This document shows positions 48,767-59,038 of a stretch of 59,038 bases of DNA, piece after piece. Each line of letters opens with the position of its first letter. Position 1 is the first letter of the stretch. The translations under genes were made by a program, and so were the position numbers. The notes below the pieces were generated by a model. That model saw only the letters and a program-made list of their open reading frames with translations. It had not been told where the DNA came from and did not search any database. This DNA is from Buttiauxella izardii (GTDB lineage Bacteria > Pseudomonadota > Gammaproteobacteria > Enterobacterales > Enterobacteriaceae): positions 1 through 59,038 of the forward strand of contig NZ_QZWH01000024.1 of assembly GCF_003601925.1 (NCBI RefSeq). The letters run 5' to 3'.

Positions 48767-50251
48767 ATGAAATACCACGACCTACGCGACTTTCTGGAAC
48801 TACTCGAACAACGCGGCGAACTTAAGCGTATCGCGATGCCAGTCGATCCATACCTGGAAATGACTGAAATTGCCGATCGTACTTTGCGCGCCAATGGCCC
48901 GGCACTGCTGTTTGAAAACCCAAAAGGGTACGACATGCCGGTGCTGTGCAACCTGTTCGGTACGCCAAAGCGTGTCGCGATGGGAATGGGGCAGGAAGAT
49001 GTTTCTGCACTGCGCGAAGTCGGTAAGTTACTGGCCTTCCTGAAAGAACCCGAGCCACCAAAAGGGTTCCGCGATTTATTCGATAAACTTCCGCAGTTCA
49101 AACAAGTCCTGAATATGCCGACCAAACGGCTGCGTAATGCCCCTTGTCAGGAGCAAATCTTTGAAGGAAATGAGGTCGATCTGACGCGCATTCCTATTAT
49201 GCAATGCTGGCCTGAAGATGCCGCGCCGCTGATTACCTGGGGTTTAACCGTCACGCGCGGGCCGCATAAAGAGCGCCAGAATCTGGGCATTTATCGCCAG
49301 CAGCTTATCGGCAAAAATAAACTGATTATGCGTTGGCTGTCGCATCGCGGCGGCGCGCTGGATTTCCAGGAATGGTGTGCGGCACATCCCGGTGAACGCT
49401 TCCCGGTTTCTGTAGCATTAGGCGCTGATCCGGCAACCATTCTCGGCGCGGTCACACCTGTGCCAGATACGCTTTCCGAATATGCCTTTGCCGGTTTGTT
49501 GCGTGGCACCAAAACGGAAGTGGTGAAGTGTATTTCAAACGATCTCGAAGTGCCTGCCAGTGCTGAAATAGTGCTGGAAGGGTACATCGAACCGGGCGAA
49601 ATGGCGCCTGAAGGGCCATATGGCGACCACACTGGCTACTACAATGAAGTAGATGACTTCCCGGTATTTACCGTGACGCATATTACCCAGCGCCAGAATC
49701 CGATTTACCATTCAACGTATACCGGACGCCCGCCAGATGAACCTGCGGTTCTGGGTGTGGCGCTTAATGAAGTGTTTGTGCCGATTTTGCAGAAACAATT
49801 CCCGGAAATTGTCGATTTTTATCTGCCGCCGGAAGGCTGTTCTTATCGCCTTGCAGTTGTGACGATCAAGAAGCAATACGCAGGCCACGCCAAGCGCGTG
49901 ATGATGGGCGTCTGGTCTTTCCTGCGGCAGTTTATGTACACCAAGTTTGTCATTGTATGTGATGACGATGTTAACGCGCGTGACTGGAACGATGTGATTT
50001 GGGCCATCACCACGCGTATGGATCCGGCGCGCGATACCGTTCTGGTAGAAAACACGCCGATCGATTACCTGGATTTTGCCTCGCCGGTTTCTGGCCTTGG
50101 CTCAAAAATGGGACTGGATGCCACCAATAAATGGCCAGGGGAAACCCAACGTGAGTGGGGTCGTCCAATTAAGAAAGATGCAGAAGTATGCGCACGCATT
50201 GATGCAATCTGGGACGAACTGGCTATTTTCGACGACAGTAAAAACGCCTGA
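48767..50251 (+). CDS. ubiD: 3-octaprenyl-4-hydroxybenzoate decarboxylase UbiD
   Basis: The enzyme has 494 residues (E. coli 497). It decarboxylates the prenylated 4-hydroxybenzoate of ubiquinone synthesis using prenylated FMN made by UbiX. Conserved blocks include [19 protein letters not shown] and [12 protein letters not shown], the latter carrying the catalytic glutamate region. It is followed by fre after 47 bases, as in E. coli, where the two form an operon. Confidence 0.96.
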   Translation: MKYHDLRDFLELLEQRGELKRIAMPVDPYLEMTEIADRTLRANGPALLFENPKGYDMPVLCNLFGTPKRVAMGMGQEDVSALREVGKLLAFLKEPEPPKGFRDLFDKLPQFKQVLNMPTKRLRNAPCQEQIFEGNEVDLTRIPIMQCWPEDAAPLITWGLTVTRGPHKERQNLGIYRQQLIGKNKLIMRWLSHRGGALDFQEWCAAHPGERFPVSVALGADPATILGAVTPVPDTLSEYAFAGLLRGTKTEVVKCISNDLEVPASAEIVLEGYIEPGEMAPEGPYGDHTGYYNEVDDFPVFTVTHITQRQNPIYHSTYTGRPPDEPAVLGVALNEVFVPILQKQFPEIVDFYLPPEGCSYRLAVVTIKKQYAGHAKRVMMGVWSFLRQFMYTKFVIVCDDDVNARDWNDVIWAITTRMDPARDTVLVENTPIDYLDFASPVSGLGSKMGLDATNKWPGETQREWGRPIKKDAEVCARIDAIWDELAIFDDSKNA

Positions 50252-50298
50252 GTGGCGATTTTTAACGTATTGCATTATTGACCCGACAGAGGGGAAGC

Positions 50299-51000
50299 AT
50301 GACAACCTTAAGCTGTAAAGTGACCTCGGTAGAAGCGATAACTGACACGGTGTATCGCGTTCGATTACTGCCGGAAGCGAAGTTCTCCTTTCAGGCCGGG
50401 CAGTATTTGATGGTGGTGATGGATGAGCGCGACAAACGCCCGTTCTCCATGGCATCCACGCCGAGCGACCAGGAGTTTATCGAGCTGCACATTGGCGCAT
50501 CAGAGATTAATCTCTACGCCATGGCGGTGATGGATCGCATTCTGAAAGAGAAAGAAATCGTCGTTGATATCCCGCATGGCGATGCCTGGCTGCGTGAAGA
50601 CGAAGATCGTCCGCTGATTCTGATTGCGGGTGGCACTGGCTTCTCTTATGTTCGCTCGATTTTGCTGACGGCACTGGCGCGTAATCCACAACGTGAAATC
50701 GCGATTTACTGGGGCGGCCGTGAAGATAAGCATCTTTATGACCTGTCAGAATTAGAAGCGCTGTCTGTGGTTCATCCAAACCTGCGTGTTGAAGCGGTTG
50801 TTGAGCAGCCGGAAGAAGGCTGGCGTGGGCGCACTGGCACTGTGCTGACGGCGGTAATGCAGGATTACGGAACGCTTGGCGGGCATGACATTTATATTGC
50901 CGGACGTTTTGAGATGGCGAAAATTGCCCGTGACTTGTTCTGTAATGAACGTGGCGCGCAGGTTGATCGTATGTTTGGCGATGCGTTTTCGTTTATCTAA
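50299..51000 (+). CDS. fre: NAD(P)H-flavin reductase Fre
   Basis: The enzyme has 233 residues, as in E. coli. It reduces free flavins with NAD(P)H; the products support ferric iron reduction and ribonucleotide reductase activation. The flavin site is in [10 protein letters not shown], and the nucleotide-binding GGTGFSY and [10 protein letters not shown] follow. The ATG at 50299, behind GGGGAAGC, is chosen over an upstream extension. Its stop lies 2 bases from ERIC 4. Confidence 0.95.
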   Translation: MTTLSCKVTSVEAITDTVYRVRLLPEAKFSFQAGQYLMVVMDERDKRPFSMASTPSDQEFIELHIGASEINLYAMAVMDRILKEKEIVVDIPHGDAWLREDEDRPLILIAGGTGFSYVRSILLTALARNPQREIAIYWGGREDKHLYDLSELEALSVVHPNLRVEAVVEQPEEGWRGRTGTVLTAVMQDYGTLGGHDIYIAGRFEMAKIARDLFCNERGAQVDRMFGDAFSFI

Positions 51001-51002
51001 AG

Positions 51003-51127
51003 CTACCCGTCATACTTCAAGCTGCATCTTTGTTGACTACGTTCACTCACCCGAATCACTTACTCATGTAAGCTCATCGGGACTCGTTCTCTTGTCGCCT
51101 TGATGCAACTCGAATTATTTTGGGTAT
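51003..51127. repeat. ERIC element 4 (after fre)
   Basis: A 125-base ERIC runs from CTACCCGTCATA to GGGTATA, with a diverged core (AATCACTTACTCATGTAAGC). It lies between fre and the fadBA terminator, in the same orientation as ERIC 1 and 3. Confidence 0.9.
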
Positions 51128-51131
51128 AAAT

Positions 51132-51156
51132 AAAAAACCCGCCCCTGACAGGCGGG
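51132..51156 (-). terminator. Terminator of fadBA
   Basis: On the minus strand CCCGCC and GGCGGG form a 6-bp GC stem with a 7-base loop, followed by a T6 run. It is about 80 bases after the fadA stop. Confidence 0.85.
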
Positions 51157-51185
51157 AAGAACGGCAACTAAACTTTTTTCTGCGG

Positions 51186-51207
51186 CCCTGGCGCACTAGC
51201 GCCAGGG
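51186..51207. repeat. Perfect palindrome after fadA
   Basis: CCCTGGCGC-ACTA-GCGCCAGGG is a 9-bp stem with a 4-base loop. It has no T tract on either side. It lies in the fadA 3' untranslated region, upstream of the terminator, and may protect the mRNA end. Confidence 0.6.
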
Positions 51208-51235
51208 ACTTTGAAAAATTTTCTTATTAACGTGA

Positions 51236-52408
<1,173 letters not shown>

Positions 52409-54598
52409 TCAGGCGCTTTTCAGGTCAGTGGCCGGGCGGGCTGGCTCAACCGGTGGATAGTACGGCTCGTTACGGGACGCTTTGGTACGTAGACCGTCCG
52501 GCACCTGATAAAGCGGGCCAAGATGTTCGTACTGCTGAGCCATATCGAGATATTTCGCACTGCCGATAGTGTCTAACCAACGGAATGCGCCGCCGTGGAA
52601 TGGAGGGAATCCCAGACCGTAAACCAGCGCCATATCGGCTTCCGCCGGGCTGGCGATGATGCCTTCTTCCAGGCAGCGCACCACTTCGTTGACCATTGGA
52701 ATCATCATACGGGCGATGATCTCTTCGTCGCTGAAGTTGTGGCGCGGTTTGCTGACATCGGCCAACAGGCTGTCGGTCGCTTCATCTTGTTCTTTGCGCG
52801 GTTTGCCTTTGCTGTCTTGTTTGTAGCGATAGAAGCCCTGCTGGGTTTTCTGGCCGTAACGGCCCGCATCAAACATGGCGTCAACGGCATCGCGATAATC
52901 TTTCTGCATACGCTGCGGGAAGCCCGCCGCCATCACTGCCTGCGCGTGGTGCGCAGTATCAATACCCACAACATCCAGCAGGTATGCCGGGCCCATCGGC
53001 CAGCCGAACTGTTTTTCCATCACTTTGTCGATTTGACGGAAATCGGCACCGTCACGCATCAGCTGGCTAAAGCCTGCAAAGTACGGGAACAGGACGCGGT
53101 TGACGAAGAAGCCTGGGCAGTCGTTCACTACGATTGGCGTTTTGCCCATTTTGCTGGCCCACGCCACGACTTTCGCGATGGTTTGCTCAGACGTTTTCTC
53201 GCCGCGAATGACTTCAACCAAAGGCATGCGATGCACCGGGTTGAAGAAGTGCATGCCGCAGAAGTTTTCCGGGCGTTTCAGACTGTTTGCCAGTTCGCCG
53301 ATCGGAATGGTTGAGGTGTTCGACGCCAGAACGGTATCCGGGCGCACTTTGTCTTCCACTTCGGCCAGAACGGCTTTCTTCACTTTCGGGTTTTCAACTA
53401 CCGCTTCAACGACCACATCGACACGCTCAAAGCCAGCGTAATCCAGCGTCGGATGAATGGTGGCAATCACGCCGGCCAGTTTCATACCGTCGATTTTGCC
53501 GCGCTCAAGCTGTTTGTTCAGCAGTTTGCTGGCTTCGTTAATGCCCAGCTCCAGCGACTTCTCGTTAATATCCTTCATTAATACCGGTACGCCTTTCCAG
53601 GCTGACTGGTAAGCAATGCCGCCACCCATAATCCCGGCGCCAAGGACGGCGGCCTGTTTTGGGGTTTCGGTATTTTTGGTCAGCTTTTTCGCCTGACCTT
53701 TTATATATTGGTCGTTGAGGAAGATCCCGACCAGCGCACGGGCCTCATTGGAACGCGCCAACGGCACGAAACTTTGAGTCTCCAGTTGTAATGCTTCGTC
53801 ACGGCCCATTCTTGCCGCGGCTTCAATGGTTTTGACTGCCGTCATCGGGGCAGGGTAGTGCTTGCCCGCAATCTGCATCACCATGCTTTTGGCAATCGTG
53901 AAGCTCATGGTGGCTTCGATTTTGCTCAGTTTTAGCGGTTGCAGTTTCGGTGCGCGTTTGGCTTTCCAGTCGAGATCGCCATTGATCGCCTGGCGCAAAA
54001 TCGCCAGTGCGCCATCGCGCAGTTTTTCAGTTTTAACTATACCGTCAACCAGGCCAAGCTTTTGCGCTTCAACCGCACCGACATCTTTCCCGGCGGTAAT
54101 AATTTCCAGAGCGCTATCGGCACCTAATAAACGCGGCAGACGAACTGAACCGCCAAAGCCAGGCATAATACCCAGTTTGGTTTCCGGCAGGCCGATGCGG
54201 GTATCTGGTGTTGCGAGGCGGTAATCAGTCGCCAGCACACATTCGCAGCCGCCGCCGAGGGCGTAACCATTTACTGCTGAAATGGTTGGGACTGGCAGAT
54301 CTTCCAGGCGATTGAATACGCTGTTGGCAAATTGTAGCCAGTGAGTCAGTTGCTCCGCAGGAACCTGGAACAACGACAGGAATTCGGTAATATCAGCGCC
54401 GACGATAAACGCCGCTTTGTTGGAGCTCAGCAGCAGGCCTTTGAGGTTCGGCTGCTTTTCCAGCACATCCAGCGCGTGGCCAAGGCTGGCTACGGTCGCG
54501 GTATCGAGTTTGTTCACTGAGCCGGGCGCATCAAATACCAGTTCTGCGATGCCATCTTCCAGCCAGTCGAGATGTAAGGTTTCACCTTGGTAGAGCAT
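52409..54598 (-). CDS. fadB: Fatty acid oxidation complex alpha subunit FadB
   Basis: The protein has 729 residues, as in E. coli. The N-terminal crotonase domain (1-190) has hydratase/isomerase glutamates in [15 protein letters not shown] and GLPETKLGI. The 3-hydroxyacyl-CoA dehydrogenase domain begins at the NAD motif [10 protein letters not shown] (about 320) and has the catalytic His in [16 protein letters not shown]. It forms a heterotetramer with FadA. A perfect FadR operator lies in its leader, so it is derepressed by long-chain acyl-CoA. Confidence 0.97.
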   Translation of the reverse strand: MLYQGETLHLDWLEDGIAELVFDAPGSVNKLDTATVASLGHALDVLEKQPNLKGLLLSSNKAAFIVGADITEFLSLFQVPAEQLTHWLQFANSVFNRLEDLPVPTISAVNGYALGGGCECVLATDYRLATPDTRIGLPETKLGIMPGFGGSVRLPRLLGADSALEIITAGKDVGAVEAQKLGLVDGIVKTEKLRDGALAILRQAINGDLDWKAKRAPKLQPLKLSKIEATMSFTIAKSMVMQIAGKHYPAPMTAVKTIEAAARMGRDEALQLETQSFVPLARSNEARALVGIFLNDQYIKGQAKKLTKNTETPKQAAVLGAGIMGGGIAYQSAWKGVPVLMKDINEKSLELGINEASKLLNKQLERGKIDGMKLAGVIATIHPTLDYAGFERVDVVVEAVVENPKVKKAVLAEVEDKVRPDTVLASNTSTIPIGELANSLKRPENFCGMHFFNPVHRMPLVEVIRGEKTSEQTIAKVVAWASKMGKTPIVVNDCPGFFVNRVLFPYFAGFSQLMRDGADFRQIDKVMEKQFGWPMGPAYLLDVVGIDTAHHAQAVMAAGFPQRMQKDYRDAVDAMFDAGRYGQKTQQGFYRYKQDSKGKPRKEQDEATDSLLADVSKPRHNFSDEEIIARMMIPMVNEVVRCLEEGIIASPAEADMALVYGLGFPPFHGGAFRWLDTIGSAKYLDMAQQYEHLGPLYQVPDGLRTKASRNEPYYPPVEPARPATDLKSA

Positions 54599-54624
54599 GT
54601 CAGTCTCCTGAATCCAGCAATGGG

Positions 54625-54641
54625 ATCTGGTCGTACCAGAT
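54625..54641. promoter_or_regulatory. FadR operator of fadBA
   Basis: ATCTGGTCGTACCAGAT is a perfect 17-base palindrome matching the FadR site of E. coli fadB (ATCTGGTACGACCAGAT) apart from the central bases. It lies 27 bases before the fadB ATG. Confidence 0.9.
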
Positions 54642-54792
54642 GAAAGGCAGTGTGGAATTGATGTTAATGAAATGCAAATAACTCTTTAAATATTTGCAAA
54701 GATGATCACAGCCACTGGAAATAAGTTCGCTAACTTTGCTGTGTGATAAGATGCGTGGCGTTCAGCTTCTAAAAAAAACAGAAGGGTAAATC

Positions 54793-56124
54793 ATGGATTC
54801 ACTGGCCTCACTTTATAAAGATCATGTGGCGACTTTGCAGGAACGTACCCGCAATGTTCTGGCGCGTTTTAACCTTGATGCGTTGTTGATTCACTCGGGC
54901 GAGCTATTCAACGTCTTCCTCGACGATCATCCGTATCCGTTCAAAGTTAACCCACAATTCAAAGCCTGGGTTCCGGTGACACAAGTGCCAAACTGCTGGC
55001 TGCTGGTGGATGGCGTGAACAAGCCTAAACTATGGTTCTACCTGCCTGTTGATTACTGGCATAACGTTGAGCCGCTCCCAGAATCCTTCTGGACTGACGA
55101 AATTGAAGTGATTGCGTTGCCAAAAGCCGATGGCATTGGCAGCCAGTTACCGGCTGCGCGCGGGAATATCGGCTACATCGGCCCGGTTCCAGATCGTGCG
55201 GTGCAGCTTGAGATTCAAGGTGCCAACATCAACCCGAAAGGCGTGATTGATTATCTGCATTACTATCGCGCCTACAAAACCGATTATGAGCTGGCGTGTA
55301 TGCGTGAAGCGCAGAAAACCGCAGTGGTTGGCCATCAGGCTGCTCACGAAGCGTTTTTGTCCGGGATGAGCGAATTTGATATCAACCAGGCTTATCTGAC
55401 GGCAACCGGGCATCGCGATACCGATGTGCCATACGGCAATATCGTGGCGCTCAACGAACATGCTTCCGTTCTGCATTACACCAAACTGGATGACCGTGCT
55501 CCTGCGGAAATTCGCAGTTTCCTTCTCGATGCGGGGGCGGAATACAACGGTTATGCGGCTGATTTAACGCGCACCTGGTCGGCTAATAACGACAACGATT
55601 ATGCGCAGTTGGTGAAAGATGTTAACGCCGAACAACTGGCGTTGATTGACACTCTGAAAGCAGGCGTGCGTTATACCGATTACCATCTCCAGTTCCATCA
55701 GCGCATCGCGAAATTGTTGAACCGCCATAAACTGGTCACGGGGATCAGCGAAGAAGCGATGGTCGAAACCGGGATTACCGGGCCATTTATGCCGCACGGC
55801 TTGGGCCACCCGCTGGGTTTACAGGTTCATGATGTTGCAGGCTTTATGCAAGATGATGCCGGTACGCACCTGGCTGCGCCGTCGCAATATCCTTACCTGC
55901 GCTGCACCCGTATTCTGGAACCACGCATGGTTCTGACCATCGAACCGGGGATTTACTTCATTGAATCACTGCTGGCTCCGTGGCGTGAAGGGCAGTACGG
56001 CAAACATTTCGACTGGCAGCGCATCGAAGCGATGAAACCTTTCGGTGGTATTCGCATTGAAGACAATGTGATTGTTCATGAAAACAGCATTGAAAACATG
56101 ACGCGCGATTTGAAACTGGCGTAA
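54793..56124 (+). CDS. pepQ: Xaa-Pro dipeptidase PepQ
   Basis: The enzyme has 443 residues, the E. coli length, and cuts dipeptides with C-terminal proline. The pita-bread fold binds two Mn2+ ions through Asp residues in [19 protein letters not shown] (split by the strand), His in [12 protein letters not shown], and Glu residues in LTIEPGIYF and GGIRIEDNV. It is divergent from fadB. Its stop codon TAATG shares its last base with the yigZ start. Confidence 0.96.
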   Translation: MDSLASLYKDHVATLQERTRNVLARFNLDALLIHSGELFNVFLDDHPYPFKVNPQFKAWVPVTQVPNCWLLVDGVNKPKLWFYLPVDYWHNVEPLPESFWTDEIEVIALPKADGIGSQLPAARGNIGYIGPVPDRAVQLEIQGANINPKGVIDYLHYYRAYKTDYELACMREAQKTAVVGHQAAHEAFLSGMSEFDINQAYLTATGHRDTDVPYGNIVALNEHASVLHYTKLDDRAPAEIRSFLLDAGAEYNGYAADLTRTWSANNDNDYAQLVKDVNAEQLALIDTLKAGVRYTDYHLQFHQRIAKLLNRHKLVTGISEEAMVETGITGPFMPHGLGHPLGLQVHDVAGFMQDDAGTHLAAPSQYPYLRCTRILEPRMVLTIEPGIYFIESLLAPWREGQYGKHFDWQRIEAMKPFGGIRIEDNVIVHENSIENMTRDLKLA

Positions 56125-56735
56125 TGGATAGCTGGCTGGTTCCTGCTGAGTCCGTCACGGTCAGTGAGGAAATCAAGAAAAGTCGCTTTATTACGTTGGT
56201 CGCTCATACGACTGGCGTAATAGCGGCGAAAACATTTCTTGAGCAAGTGCGTTCAGAACATCCCGCCGCCCGGCATCATTGCTGGGCTTGGGTGGCGGGT
56301 GCGCCTGACGATTCGCAGCAATTAGGTTTCTCTGATGATGGCGAACCTGCCGGAACAGCGGGCAAACCGATGCTTGCCCAATTAATGGGGAGCGGCATTG
56401 GTGAAATCACGGCGGTCGTGGTGCGTTATTCGGGCGGAATCAAGCTCGGAACGGGCGGCCTGGTGAAAGCTTATGGCGGCGGCGTGCAGGCGGCATTAAT
56501 TCAGTTGCCTACCGTGCTCAAAGTTCCGTTAACCGAATATACTTTGCAGTGTGACTATGCGCAGCTTGCGGGAATCGAAGCGCTGCTCAAACAGTGCAAC
56601 GGTGAACTCGTGCAAAGTGATTTTCAGGCTTCGGTGTTATTACGTATCGCGTTACCCCACGCGAAACTCGCTGACTTTTCAGTCAGACTTGCTGATTTTA
56701 GCCGCGGTGCATTGCATTTATTGCCGGCTGAATAA
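56124..56735 (+). CDS. yigZ: IMPACT-family protein YigZ
   Basis: The protein has 203 residues (E. coli 204) of the IMPACT/UPF0029 family. The N-terminal domain has KKSRFITLVAHT, HHCWAWVAG and SDDGEPAGTAGKPML; the C-terminal domain has an EF-G domain V-like fold. Its eukaryotic relatives act on the Gcn2 pathway; the bacterial role is unknown. It overlaps pepQ by 1 base and lies 45 bases before trkH. Confidence 0.93.
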   Translation: MDSWLVPAESVTVSEEIKKSRFITLVAHTTGVIAAKTFLEQVRSEHPAARHHCWAWVAGAPDDSQQLGFSDDGEPAGTAGKPMLAQLMGSGIGEITAVVVRYSGGIKLGTGGLVKAYGGGVQAALIQLPTVLKVPLTEYTLQCDYAQLAGIEALLKQCNGELVQSDFQASVLLRIALPHAKLADFSVRLADFSRGALHLLPAE

Positions 56736-56780
56736 TAATTCCCTCTCGTTATTTATTGATTGTTAAAGGAAGCGGCTGAA

Positions 56781-58232
56781 ATGCATTTTCGCGCCATAAC
56801 CCGAATCGTTGGTCTGTTAGTTATTCTCTTTTCCGTGACCATGATTATTCCTGGGTTGGTAGCTTTAATTTATCGCGATGGTGCGGGTCGTGCTTTTACC
56901 CAGACTTTCTTCGCAGCACTGCTCATTGGTTCTTTTCTATGGTGGCCAAACCGTCGCCAAAAGAGTGAGTTAAAACCGCGTGAAGGATTCCTGATCGTCG
57001 TCTTGTTCTGGACGGTGTTGGGGAGTGTGGGTGCTTTACCTTTTATCTTCGCCGAACAGCCGAATCTCACGATTACCGATGCCTTCTTTGAATCGTTTTC
57101 AGGTTTAACCACCACTGGGGCGACGACGCTTGTCGGGCTGGATACGCTCCCGCACGCGATTTTGTTTTATCGGCAAATGCTGCAATGGTTTGGCGGTATG
57201 GGGATCATCGTGTTGGCAGTGGCAATCCTGCCCATCCTGGGCGTTGGTGGGATGCAGTTATATCGCGCGGAAATGCCGGGGCCGCTTAAAGATAACAAGA
57301 TGCGCCCGCGTATTGCTGACACCGCAAAAACACTGTGGCTCATTTATGTCTTGTTAACGGTCGCTTGTGCACTGGCGCTTTGGTTTGCGGGCATGCCTGC
57401 GTTTGACGCGATAGGCCACAGTTTTGCGACGATCGCTATTGGTGGGTTTTCTACTCACGATGCCAGTATCGGCTATTTCGACAGCCCAACGATTAATACG
57501 ATTATCGCCATCTTCTTGCTGATCTCCGGTTGTAACTATGGCCTGCACTTCTCTTTATTAAGCGGACGTAACTTAAAAGTTTACTGGCGTGACCCTGAAT
57601 TCCGTATGTTCATTGGCGTACAACTTACGCTGGTGGCTATCTGCACTCTCGTACTCTGGTTCCATAATACTTACCAAACGGCTCTGCTAACGCTGAACCA
57701 GGCATTCTTCCAGGTTGTTTCAATGGCGACGACGGCGGGGTTCACCACCGACAGTATTGCGCGCTGGCCGTTGTTCTTGCCTGTTCTCTTATTGTGTTCT
57801 GCTTTTATCGGCGGTTGTGCGGGGTCAACGGGCGGTGGCTTAAAGGTTATTCGAATCCTACTGCTGTTTAAACAAGGTAACCGCGAGCTTAAACGTCTTG
57901 TGCACCCGAATGCGGTATATAGCATCAAGCTGGGTAACCGTGCGCTGCCCGAACGTATTCTTGAAGCAGTGTGGGGATTTTTCTCCGCGTATGCGCTGGT
58001 GTTTATCGTCAGCATGTTGGCAATTATTGCGACCGGCGTGGATGATTTCTCTGCTTTTGCTTCAGTGGCGGCAACGCTCAATAACCTCGGCCCTGGATTG
58101 GGTGTCGTGGCAGACAACTTCGCCAGCATGAACCCTGTGGCGAAATGGATATTGATAGCTAACATGCTGTTTGGTCGTCTTGAAGTGTTTACTTTACTTG
58201 TACTGTTTACGCCAACCTTCTGGCGAGAGTAA
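56781..58232 (+). CDS. trkH: Potassium uptake protein TrkH
   Basis: The protein has 483 residues, as in E. coli. It is the membrane subunit of the Trk K+ uptake system and works with TrkA. Four M1-P-M2 repeats form the pore; selectivity segments include SFSGLTTTGATTLVG, AIGGFSTHDAS and MATTAGFTTDS. The ATG at 56781 (MHFRAITRIVGLLV) is used rather than an upstream TTG. It is followed by hemG after 12 bases. Confidence 0.96.
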   Translation: MHFRAITRIVGLLVILFSVTMIIPGLVALIYRDGAGRAFTQTFFAALLIGSFLWWPNRRQKSELKPREGFLIVVLFWTVLGSVGALPFIFAEQPNLTITDAFFESFSGLTTTGATTLVGLDTLPHAILFYRQMLQWFGGMGIIVLAVAILPILGVGGMQLYRAEMPGPLKDNKMRPRIADTAKTLWLIYVLLTVACALALWFAGMPAFDAIGHSFATIAIGGFSTHDASIGYFDSPTINTIIAIFLLISGCNYGLHFSLLSGRNLKVYWRDPEFRMFIGVQLTLVAICTLVLWFHNTYQTALLTLNQAFFQVVSMATTAGFTTDSIARWPLFLPVLLLCSAFIGGCAGSTGGGLKVIRILLLFKQGNRELKRLVHPNAVYSIKLGNRALPERILEAVWGFFSAYALVFIVSMLAIIATGVDDFSAFASVAATLNNLGPGLGVVADNFASMNPVAKWILIANMLFGRLEVFTLLVLFTPTFWRE

Positions 58233-58244
58233 CCGGAGCCCGTA

Positions 58245-58778
58245 GTGAGAACTTTAATTCTGTTTTCGACCCGTGATGGGCAAACTCGAGAAATTGCTTC
58301 TTATATAGCATCCGAGCTGAAAGAGCTGGGCGTTGAGAGTGATGTGGTGAATCTGCATCGCAGCGGTGACATTGCCTGGGGTAATTACGAACGCGTCGTG
58401 ATCGGCGCTTCTATTCGTTATGGGCATTTCCATTCTTCAGTAGCGACGTTTGTGAAGAAGCATAAGGAAGCATTGAACACGATACCCAGCGCTTTCTTTT
58501 CAGTAAACCTGGTTGCCCGCAAGCCGGAGAAGCGTTCCCCGCAAACCAACTCTTATACCCGCAAGTTCTTGCTGACCTCGCCGTGGCAGCCAAATCACTG
58601 CGCTGTGTTTGCTGGTGCGCTGCGTTATCCGCGTTATCGTTGGTACGATCGCGTGATGATTCGCTTAATTATGAAGATGACCGGCGGCGAAACAGATATT
58701 AGTAAAGAAGTTGTTTATACGGATTGGCCTCAGGTGGCGCGTTTCGCCCAAGAGATAGCGCATTTAAACAGCAAATAA
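58245..58778 (+). CDS. hemG: Menaquinone-dependent protoporphyrinogen oxidase HemG
   Basis: The enzyme has 177 residues (E. coli 181). It is a long-chain flavodoxin-like protein that oxidises protoporphyrinogen IX to protoporphyrin IX and passes electrons to quinones. The FMN loop is [11 protein letters not shown], and [10 protein letters not shown] follows. Translation starts at GTG 12 bases after trkH. It is the last protein gene before the rrn promoter, as at E. coli rrnA. Confidence 0.95.
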   Translation: MRTLILFSTRDGQTREIASYIASELKELGVESDVVNLHRSGDIAWGNYERVVIGASIRYGHFHSSVATFVKKHKEALNTIPSAFFSVNLVARKPEKRSPQTNSYTRKFLLTSPWQPNHCAVFAGALRYPRYRWYDRVMIRLIMKMTGGETDISKEVVYTDWPQVARFAQEIAHLNSK

Positions 58779-58839
58779 TGTCTAAAATAGGCGTTTTGTT
58801 GAAAAAAAAGACGCTTAGTCATTTTTTTGCAATAAACAC

Positions 58840-58867
58840 TTGTCAGCTTCCGGAAAATCCCTATACT
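58840..58867 (+). promoter_or_regulatory. rrn P1 promoter
   Basis: TTGTCA and TATACT are 16 bases apart and are followed by a GC-rich discriminator (GCGCC), typical of ribosomal RNA P1 and ppGpp/DksA control. An AT-rich UP-like element lies upstream (58800-58838). Confidence 0.9.
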
Positions 58868-58938
58868 GCGCCTCCACTGACACGGCACAACGGCTTACAA
58901 ACCGGCCCGTCAGCCAGACGAAAAGCGAAAATAAACGC

Positions 58939-58966
58939 TTGACTCTGAAAGAGGAAAGCGTAATAT
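58939..58966 (+). promoter_or_regulatory. rrn P2 promoter
   Basis: TTGACT and TAATAT are 16 bases apart, followed by CGCCACC. It lies about 100 bases after P1, the usual tandem arrangement. Confidence 0.9.
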
Positions 58967-59005
58967 ACGCCACCTCGAGTTAGCAAGCGAAAGCGCGTAA
59001 CTCAC

Positions 59006-59017
59006 TGCTCTTTAACA
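59006..59017 (+). promoter_or_regulatory. rrn boxA antitermination site
   Basis: TGCTCTTTAACA is the conserved boxA of ribosomal leaders, bound by NusB-NusE. It is followed by leader sequence; the 16S gene lies outside the window. Confidence 0.9.
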
Positions 59018-59038
59018 ATTTATCAGACAATCTGTGTG

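Overview
The window is a stretch of chromosome from a member of the Enterobacterales, most likely the Enterobacteriaceae. Gene order and protein sequences closely follow the E. coli K-12 segment running from tRNA-Pro (proM) through hemY-hemC, cyaA, dapF-xerC-uvrD, corA, pldA-recQ, metR/metE, udp, ubiE-ubiB, tatABCD, rfaH, ubiD-fre, fadBA, pepQ-trkH-hemG to the promoter of an rrn operon. It is not E. coli or Salmonella: aslAB is missing between proM and glmZ, a Pseudomonas-type hemB sits between tatD and rfaH, four full-length ERIC repeats are present, and about 10.6 kb of extra DNA lies between metE and dlhH/udp. I cannot name the genus.

Layout. 1-813: the 3' end of tRNA-Pro, a duplicated tRNA tail with its terminator, a REP-like element, and the small RNA GlmZ with a sigma-54 promoter and GlrR sites. 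814-4894 (minus): the tetrapyrrole operon hemCDXY. 5176-13782 (plus, except cyaY): cyaA, lptM, dapF-yigA-xerC-yigB-uvrD. 13783-27179: corA with its leader peptide, rarD, yigI, pldA, recQ, rhtC, rhtB, pldB, yigL, yigM, metR and metE.

27180-37818: accessory region with two modules. Nearest metE is an AT-rich three-gene set on the minus strand: a 290-residue protein with a colicin-like hydrophobic hairpin, followed by two tandem paralogous small membrane proteins. It looks like a pore-forming toxin with two immunity proteins. Next is an eight-gene minus-strand cluster: isochorismatase-like hydrolase, AllH-like DUF2877, AllF/FdrA-like, AllG-like DUF1116, carbamate kinase, a free-standing allophanate-hydrolase C-terminal domain, a CodB-like NCS1 permease and an AllS-like LysR regulator. 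It resembles the oxamate carbamoyltransferase/carbamate kinase end of anaerobic allantoin use, but the hydrolase and the allophanate-type domain suggest another ureido substrate, possibly biuret or allophanate. This is the best candidate for an undescribed system.

37819-59038: core genes again: dlhH, udp (two CRP sites spaced as in CRP-CytR promoters), rmuC, ubiE-ubiJ-ubiB, tatABC, tatD, hemB, rfaH, ubiD-fre, fadBA (perfect FadR operator), pepQ-yigZ-trkH-hemG, then rrn P1, P2 and boxA. The 16S gene itself starts beyond the window.

Themes: heme synthesis appears three times (hemCDXY, hemB, hemG), ubiquinone four times (ubiE, ubiJ, ubiB, ubiD), and methionine synthesis through metR/metE. All identifications rest on sequence reading and memory of families; no search was run.
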